A stretch of 64,000 nucleotides of DNA, from assembly GCF_932276165.1 (NCBI RefSeq), contig NC_064008.1:2733001-2797000 (forward strand), read 5' to 3'. This document shows positions 57,911 to 64,000 of the stretch, piece after piece; within the stretch, counting starts at the first letter, position 1; the number at the start of each line of letters is the position of its first letter. Origin of the DNA: Plutella xylostella. Taxonomy: Eukaryota > Arthropoda > Insecta > Lepidoptera > Plutellidae. The notes beneath the pieces are model-generated. The model had not been told where the DNA came from. It was given only the letters and a program-made list of their open reading frames with translations, and searched no databases. The position numbers were made by a program, and so were the translations under genes.

Positions 57911-58420
57911 TTGCCCATCATATTAATCAAATTTTTAACTAAAGTATCAAACCCGCACCATCCGACTACACGACCTGTTTTATTCTACATTCTATGTGTA
58001 GTTATATTTTTACATTATGCAGATCGGATCGGTTGCATCCACGCACACACTCACACTCTCATACGTACACAGATAGCGGCTATCTGTGTCTATGTGTGCG
58101 TGCCGGGTTGAGGACATTTTACTTTAGATAGTAGTGGGGTGATGTCATACGTTGCTTATTTTAAGTAAATTAAATTGGAGAATGGTTGAATAAGGCCGTG
58201 TGGTCCGGCAGAGTAGAGAAGAGTTATGCCTATAAGTCTCACAGTCCTTCATATTTCATATCAGACATGGTACCTAACTAGGTAGATCAAGTAGACACTA
58301 GACAGTCATAGACCTACCTACGCTACGTAAAACTGGGAGTACCTAAGCTAAGCGTTAGGAATTTCTTCTGTACTTAGCGTTTATCTAGTGATAGTGGTCT
58401 ATTACTTAAACTACCTAGGT

Positions 58421-58531
58421 ATAGTAAGCCGAAAGAAGAATCGCAAGTTTTCAAAAGTCGTCGAGCAAAAGTTGTTCAGAATAACCCCATGGCCTCTGAC
58501 CCTCTGAGTCACCCTCTTTCGGCTTACTCTT
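58421..58531. repeat. AGTAAGCCGAAAG inverted-end fragment
   Basis: The inverse ends AGTAAGCCGAAAG and CTTTCGGCTTACT enclose CAAAAGTTGTTCAGAATAAC, also seen at 50635. An internal-deletion derivative of the CAGGGTGTTGC group is likely. Confidence 0.55.
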
Positions 58532-61500
58532 CGGATTGTGAATTGAGATTGAGAGGTATTTTCCACGGCCTTCATCATCCAGCCACTACCGGCCACGAGC
58601 TGTCACGTCATCACGTCACGGACTTCTTAGGAGAAGCTTCCAGGTACCCTAACCACGACTCCATCCGAAACATTGTAGGTAGAGTCTGTTCAGTTGGTGT
58701 TTTATTAAGTAACACTCCCGAAGGGCGCCCCATGCTAAGTTGCTCGTGGTCACCACTCGAGAACTCGTCTACCCCCACTGTCATCGGTTCTTCTGCAAAT
58801 ATTACAGTTATAGTTAAAGCAGACCCATCAAAATGTTATGTTTGTCTAGCCAACCAGAATCATGTATTGAGTGCACATAATTACTGGCCTACTACCAGTT
58901 TAGCTGCAGTTTTAATATTTTTTTTGCTAAAATGCACATTAGTAAAATTAACAGAGACTATTTAAAATTATTGAATTTTTCTTTTAGATAAAATTCACCC
59001 TACTTAATTTTAGGTAGCCAACACTTTCGCTTCATACCTAAACTTTCCCCCACCATATGGGTACCAGGATCGCATAGCATTGCAGTGCGTAGGGCGATAA
59101 GGTCAAAAACCCCCGCTTGACAAGTGACTGCGAGCGGAACTCGGCTGCCTGCACCTGCTTCCTGTCACGATCAACTTCCGCTCTTGCTACAATATATGGA
59201 CGCCTGGTACTTTGTTTTATTACAGTTTTGTTTATTTTTGGTTTACTTTCTAGAAGTTGGAGTTTTTTCGAACTCGTAAAAAGCGTTTTTCAAAGTTTAG
59301 GAAATTACTGTAACTAAGGTTCTAAATTACTAGTAGCGCCACCTGTTAATGAGTAGCATTTAACATGTGGACCTTTTGTTAGTGTCCATTGGTACAGCAT
59401 GACAATAGTTACAAGTTCAGCTACTCGTCAATAGATGGCGCTGTTTTTATTTTCTCCATAGCCATAAATATATTATTATCTAAGTTGCGTCTTGCGGTAT
59501 GATTCCCGGCAGATAATATTATACATATATTTAAATAGTACGGTGGGAATAGGGAATGATACCATTGTTGAATTTCAGATCTTTAAATTATAAATAAAAA
59601 AATAAAAAAATAAAAAATTATTTATTTCTGAATATGTTTACAGTATTCTTAAAGTAGGCACTAGAGCGTAAGTACATGTTATTTGTATATCTGGGGTCAG
59701 TGGTGTCCTAATTATGGACCAATATTGGCTTCCATTGCAAGGAAAACTTACGCAACATTGATAAGTATGCGGATTTTAAGGGGTAGGTATACGTACATAT
59801 GAGCAGGCTTTGTATTTTCTTCATGGGGGAATAATTACTTAATTAAATAAAACAACCAATAGGTACCGTTCCGTATATGAAGATATTATATTTTCAAAGA
59901 ACATGTATTTTTATATTCTCAGCATAATTTCGATCAATACAACGTGTGAAACAATATCCACTGTTTAATTATACCATAATAATCATTATATTTAACAAGT
60001 AACTAATAATATTGTTTTACTTTCAATACCATAGATAATAATTATTGTGATCTCATACAATTTTCAACTACACACTTTGAGTCAATACAAAAATTCGCTC
60101 GTGGCTGCAACATAATGTCAATATGAGAAATTAATTTAAAAGTACTTAAATTAATCAATCAACAATTTTTTTGTAGTAAGTACAATAAAGTTCCAGTGTT
60201 AGAGAAAAAAGTTTTGAAACTTAAAAAATCGACGTCCTATTTAACACAATCGAATCTTTAAGTTTTTAATGCACACTATTAATTGACACTGGCTGCTTAG
60301 ATAAATAAACACACATTTAATGGTAAGTGTCGATTAAGCTGTAAGTATCTGTGTATAGTGGCAATTTTTTTTAATGAAAAAATTAACCTAAATTGTTACA
60401 TTTTGCAGTTCAAAGTAGAATAAAATTAATGTTTAAAGTATGTTGACAATAAATTGCAGCCTCGCTATACACTCGACCTATCTACCATACAGTATACATT
60501 CTACATTCAGCGATTTGTGTATAAAAAGCCATAGATTTTGCCAACACTATCATAATAAACTGTGATTATAAACAATTATATTTAGGATTTCCTTCATTTC
60601 TAGGTACAAATAGACAACTCATGGACATAGAGATATTATGTATAATTATGACGAAAACATGTTATTTGGATAAAGTTGAACTTTTCGATGTTTCCAGTCA
60701 AGAATTATGGTATTAATTTAAAAACAACGATTGCTTAAAACAGCAATAAACATACCAGCAGACCTGGTATATACGGCTTAAAATAACTTTATTTAATTTA
60801 GGTATTAGGTACAAACTATTGGATAGTCTCAATCAAATTAATTTCACAATAAAAATGGGCGAATGTTAAGAAAATATTTCCAAAATTGGATATCAATAGG
60901 TAATCAACGGAGTCGTTTTATTTTTATCACAAATACAATACTGTTGTGTATAAATATTATAAAAAGCTGGATCAAAGATTATTATGAGGCTATGAATTAA
61001 GACGATTAGCTGCCATAGAGCTCACTTTCCCGCCATTTCTAGACTTGACATTTGCATCGATCCATTTTCAAACAGTCAGACAACGTTGCAAAAAAAGCGA
61101 TTCCCACTAAAATTAATTTGTTATTATTTAGTTGTAAGGCAGTGCTTTTTACCACTTATTTATTGACTTTAAAGCATTTTAACTCACAAAAATATAGTTT
61201 TACAACAACCACCGCACAGGTATTGTATCATTAGCTTCAAAGCTCGGCTGATAAATTAGTTATGATATGCAGGCATACAGCTTTCTTTCGTAGAATGTTC
61301 ATTATTGTTCACCTCGGGCATGATATGTCAATATTTTTGCTAAATTTGTTAAGGATTTTATCGTTAATGGCATTTACGCTTCCACCATTAATTAGGTACT
61401 AACTTTACGCAATACAACATTGAAACTTGTAGAAGAATAACTTAATAATCTCTAATAGGTCTAAATAACTATGTTTTGTCTTCACATGACTAGCTAGCGG

Positions 61501-62246
61501 CATATTATGAGGTGTTGCAGTGCAAATGTACTTGGTAGTAGAGGTATGTAAACGTATAAATTATTAGGCGTTTAATTTTGAAAAATCGTATTAACGATAC
61601 TACTGAGACTGAGGCTGATGTTAGTAATTACATGTAATGGCGACTTAGTAACTTGCACTGCAACACTTTCCAAACTTTCTTTGCGGTAAAACATGAGTAG
61701 ATTTGACTAGGATTACGATAAAAATAGACATTGAATGTGAATTTACTAGAATATTTAAATATTGGATAGATAAAATTATTGCTTCTAGGTATACATTTTA
61801 ACAAGTGCAATAATTATAAAGTTTACAATAGAATAAATTTAAATTATTGGTTCCGTTTCCTTTGTATCTATTTAATTGAAGAGTTCGAAGGAAAACTAAC
61901 TGTAAGACCATACAAACAACGCACAACTGTTCCAACTCTAACACTACCCAATTTATATACTTGGGACATAAAATGAAACAAAAATCAATTTAAACAAATC
62001 AAAACAAAATTTATTTACATTAAAAGAAAAACACTTTTATTAAATCGGAACGCATCCGGCGCGCTCAAAATTCAAAATTGCGTTCGAAAAACGAAAGCAG
62101 AGAGAGATGTTTTTTTAAAGATAGGCAGTCGATCGATGGCTGGTGATAGAAAAGCGATGAAAAGTGGTAAGGTAGCGGTGATGTATGGCTAGTGCGATGA
62201 TGAAGGCTAAGACCACAGACTTAGGTTTAGACTTAGCTTTTTGTCA
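58532..62246. other. AT-rich intergenic DNA
   Basis: A 158-codon open frame (58489-58965) begins in the preceding repeat and has no domain I recognise. 59335-59445 carries AGCGCCACCTGTTAATGAG and TAGATGGCGCTG, related to 1562-1695. 59585-59620 is an A-rich (AAAAAAT)n stretch. Nothing else stands out to about 62 kb. Confidence 0.4.
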
Positions 62247-62276
62247 TCAGAGAATTGTTGCCGGGATGTCCTCCTC
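62247..62276 (-). CDS. Possible alternative last exon of the coiled-coil gene
   Basis: After an ATTTTACAG acceptor the minus strand reads EEDIPATIL and stop in phase 0. The phase fits both the penultimate exon (end 63105) and a cryptic GTATGC donor inside the last exon (62614). The end T-I-L fits a class I PDZ-binding tail. Prediction from splice sites alone. Confidence 0.25.
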   Translation of the reverse strand, partial: EEDIPATIL

Positions 62277-62577
62277 CTGTAAAATTCATCGGAAAATTTA
62301 TTTCGAATTATGGTTGGTTTTATGGTTAAATTTAGATTAGGCCTGATAAATATTAGGTGGAATGGACGAGTCGAAATCGTGTCGGGAAAAACATCTTTAT
62401 AAAGTACCTACTTATATTAATTAAGAAGTTTAAATCAGTGTGTTAATATTACAAACACAAAACAATCGAAAACGTAGATTACGATTTGAGCAGTTTCCCT
62501 AAAGTTATTTCGTTGGCTTCCACTCTACTATGACTAGGAACTCATAAAACCACGCGCATTCTCAATAAGTCCTAATG

Positions 62578-63252
62578 TTACGATACCCAAACAATTACAT
62601 TGTCGTCGCATACTGCTATGATGTCGTCGGCCAGAGTCAGGTCGACTGGCAAAGAGCTCTCCGTATCACTGTTGTCCTGGTAGCTAGCTCGTTGCAGGCT
62701 CACTATCCGTTTATTCTGGAAAAACAAATTGATAAATTTGAAAAGTTTTAGTAACGTACAGTCAGATGACCCATCCCCAGTGCAAGCCATTTGATTGCCT
62801 GGTAGCTATAGGTTTAAAATTGACGTAGCTATGTGTGCTTCAATTTCTTCAGCTAAACTCAACATTTTTAATTTCAGTTGCAAGTCTTATAGAATTTTGC
62901 AAAACATTCGTAGTAGACTTTTAATAATATGAGTTTGCTGAGCTTATTTACATTCACAGTAGCTGCAGTTACTCGGAATACACTGACGCGATATTAATTT
63001 GGTTTATTAAAATTTTATTGATATTCTGTCAATATTATGAAAAACTGGATCGCAATAATAACTGGTTTGGCCGCTTATACAATACAATCATTAATATATC
63101 TCACCTCATTCTTTAACCTAACAAGCAATTTGTCTCGCTCACACTTGAGTGCGTCACATAATTTTGTTTCACTTTCATCCAGCACTCCCTTCATTTCCAA
63201 TTCAGCAATTTGGGAGTCCTTTTCGCTTATTATTTCCTCCAAAATGTCTTGC
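62578..63252 (-). CDS. 3' exons of a coiled-coil protein, ELKS/ERC/Bruchpilot-like
   Basis: Exon 63252-63105 starts in phase 2 after TTTCCAG and ends in phase 0 at a GTGAGA donor. Exon 62715-62578 follows after TTTTTCCAG and runs to a TAA stop. Together they give 95 residues: a heptad-like helix (ILEEIISEKDSQIAELEMKG, then CERDKLLVRLKNE) and an acidic, hydrophobic tail (DNSDTESSLPVDLTLADD, ending DDNVIVWVS). The helix lines up by eye with the final coiled coil of ELKS/ERC active-zone scaffolds (ISEKDANIALLE, KREKDRLVHQLK) at the same distance from the C-terminus. Identity looks low, so a diverged paralog or an unrelated coiled-coil protein is possible. Upstream exons are outside the window. 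The exon structure is well supported; the family is not. Confidence 0.6.
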
Positions 63253-63427
63253 CTGGAAATAAAATACAACTTTATCATTACAAAAACAAGTTTGAGTTCT
63301 CTAGCTTGATTAGATTCAAGATGTTTATTTAAACTATATAGGTATTCAATTCACTTCTGTGCGTTTCCTTTCTTTCAATTTCCCCTATTGCACTTTTTTT
63401 TTTGGTGCAGAATAAGAATAATTTTGG

Positions 63428-64000
63428 TTCTACCTTTTTTGGCCTAAGATTTATTTGCCTAATCTCGTATTGCATAGTAACGTTTGGTCAAAATCTCGTT
63501 TCGCCGAAAATCGTATGGCATAAATCTCTTTTAGTAAAAAGTTATTTCGCATAATCTTGTTTAGCCTAATAATGGTATAGCCAAATCTTGAATAGCCGAA
63601 TAATGCTATGGCATAGGTTATATAAAGTAATAATATTCGATTGGCTTTAACTTTGATGGAGCGTCTCCCTACATAGCGTAAACTGGTGCCTTGTATTGTG
63701 GCCGCTAAGTGGGAAACGCTCCGCTCCGCTTCGCTGCGCTCCGCTTTGCTTTTGACGAAAATGTGCACCTAACACGCTCCTCCTCGCTTTGCTCGTCGTC
63801 GCACCTATCTTTAGGTTTCGATCCCATGGGGTTTAATGGCGTTTGTAATAATTATAACGGTCATTCACTTTCCATATTTTGATCATTTAATATCGTGATT
63901 TTCGGGATGTAGGAGAAAAATACCACAATTTGTACATTTAAAACATACTTACAAACAAAACATATAGTATTTGTAAAGATAATATTAGGAAAAACAAGAT
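63428..64000. mobile_element. GCATAA-rich element, copy 2 (runs off the window)
   Basis: It begins GGTTCTACCTTTTTTGGCC and repeats the phrases seen at 47709 in reverse order: ATTTATTTGCCTAATCTCG, CGTTTGGTCAAAATCTCG, ATAATGGTATAGCC. The GC-rich block CGCTCCGCTTCGCTGCGC and the AACACGCTCCTCCTCGCTTT stretch match the other copy. It lies upstream of the coiled-coil exons, so probably in an intron. Confidence 0.7.

Noticed and set aside
58489..58965. 158-codon frame as a host gene
   Set aside because: It starts inside a repeat end, includes LINE-like words (CATCATCCAGCCACTACCGG), and shows no domain or splice support.
1..64000. CRISPR array, operon-type ribosome binding sites or phage genes
   Set aside because: No regularly spaced repeats with unique spacers and no prokaryotic gene order; the window is clearly an insect genome.

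Overview
The window looks like a piece of a lepidopteran (moth or butterfly) chromosome. The genes are intron-split, the background is AT-rich and littered with TAGGTACCTACC-like words, there are many tRNA-derived SINEs and short inverted-repeat transposons, and one gene is a typical lepidopteran odorant receptor. I see no prokaryotic signals, CRISPR array or real tRNA/rRNA gene.

Four host genes can be supported. (1) An intronless FBXL14/partner-of-paired F-box and leucine-rich-repeat gene (4294-5628, +), with a candidate TATA-less Inr+DPE core promoter and a poly(A) signal. (2) A complete seven-exon odorant receptor of 416 residues (26542 to 20639, -), rebuilt here exon by exon. Its phases all agree and its introns carry a LINE and an inverted-repeat element. 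(3) A three-exon RYBP gene (34536-39286, +), the Polycomb PRC1 subunit, 136 residues. (4) The last exons of a coiled-coil gene resembling the ELKS/ERC/Bruchpilot C-terminus (63252 to 62578, -), whose upstream part lies beyond the window.

Nearly everything else recognisable is mobile DNA. 1-4000: short inverted-repeat elements and a LINE end. 8-18 kb: RTE-like tails, a TA-flanked element, a hAT-type element with an 8-bp target duplication, and small families. 20-30.5 kb: the odorant receptor with inserted elements, then a twin-primed LINE with a 14-bp target duplication that was itself invaded by a piggyBac-type element at TTAA. 32-46 kb: SINEs, fold-back elements and RYBP. 47-58 kb: a LINE end split by a GCATAA-rich element, a second hAT-type element, a large hairpin, SINEs with clean target duplications, and a G-rich-ended element. 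58-62.5 kb: mostly AT-rich sequence with nothing I recognise.

The most striking items are two 147-bp palindromic elements 57 kb apart that read as exact reverse complements of each other, the kinship of their ends with a 618-bp element lodged 15 bp from an odorant-receptor splice site, the nested twin-primed LINE/piggyBac locus, and two hAT-like elements that share a design of subterminal palindromes. All family assignments come from reading the sequence; no database search was run.
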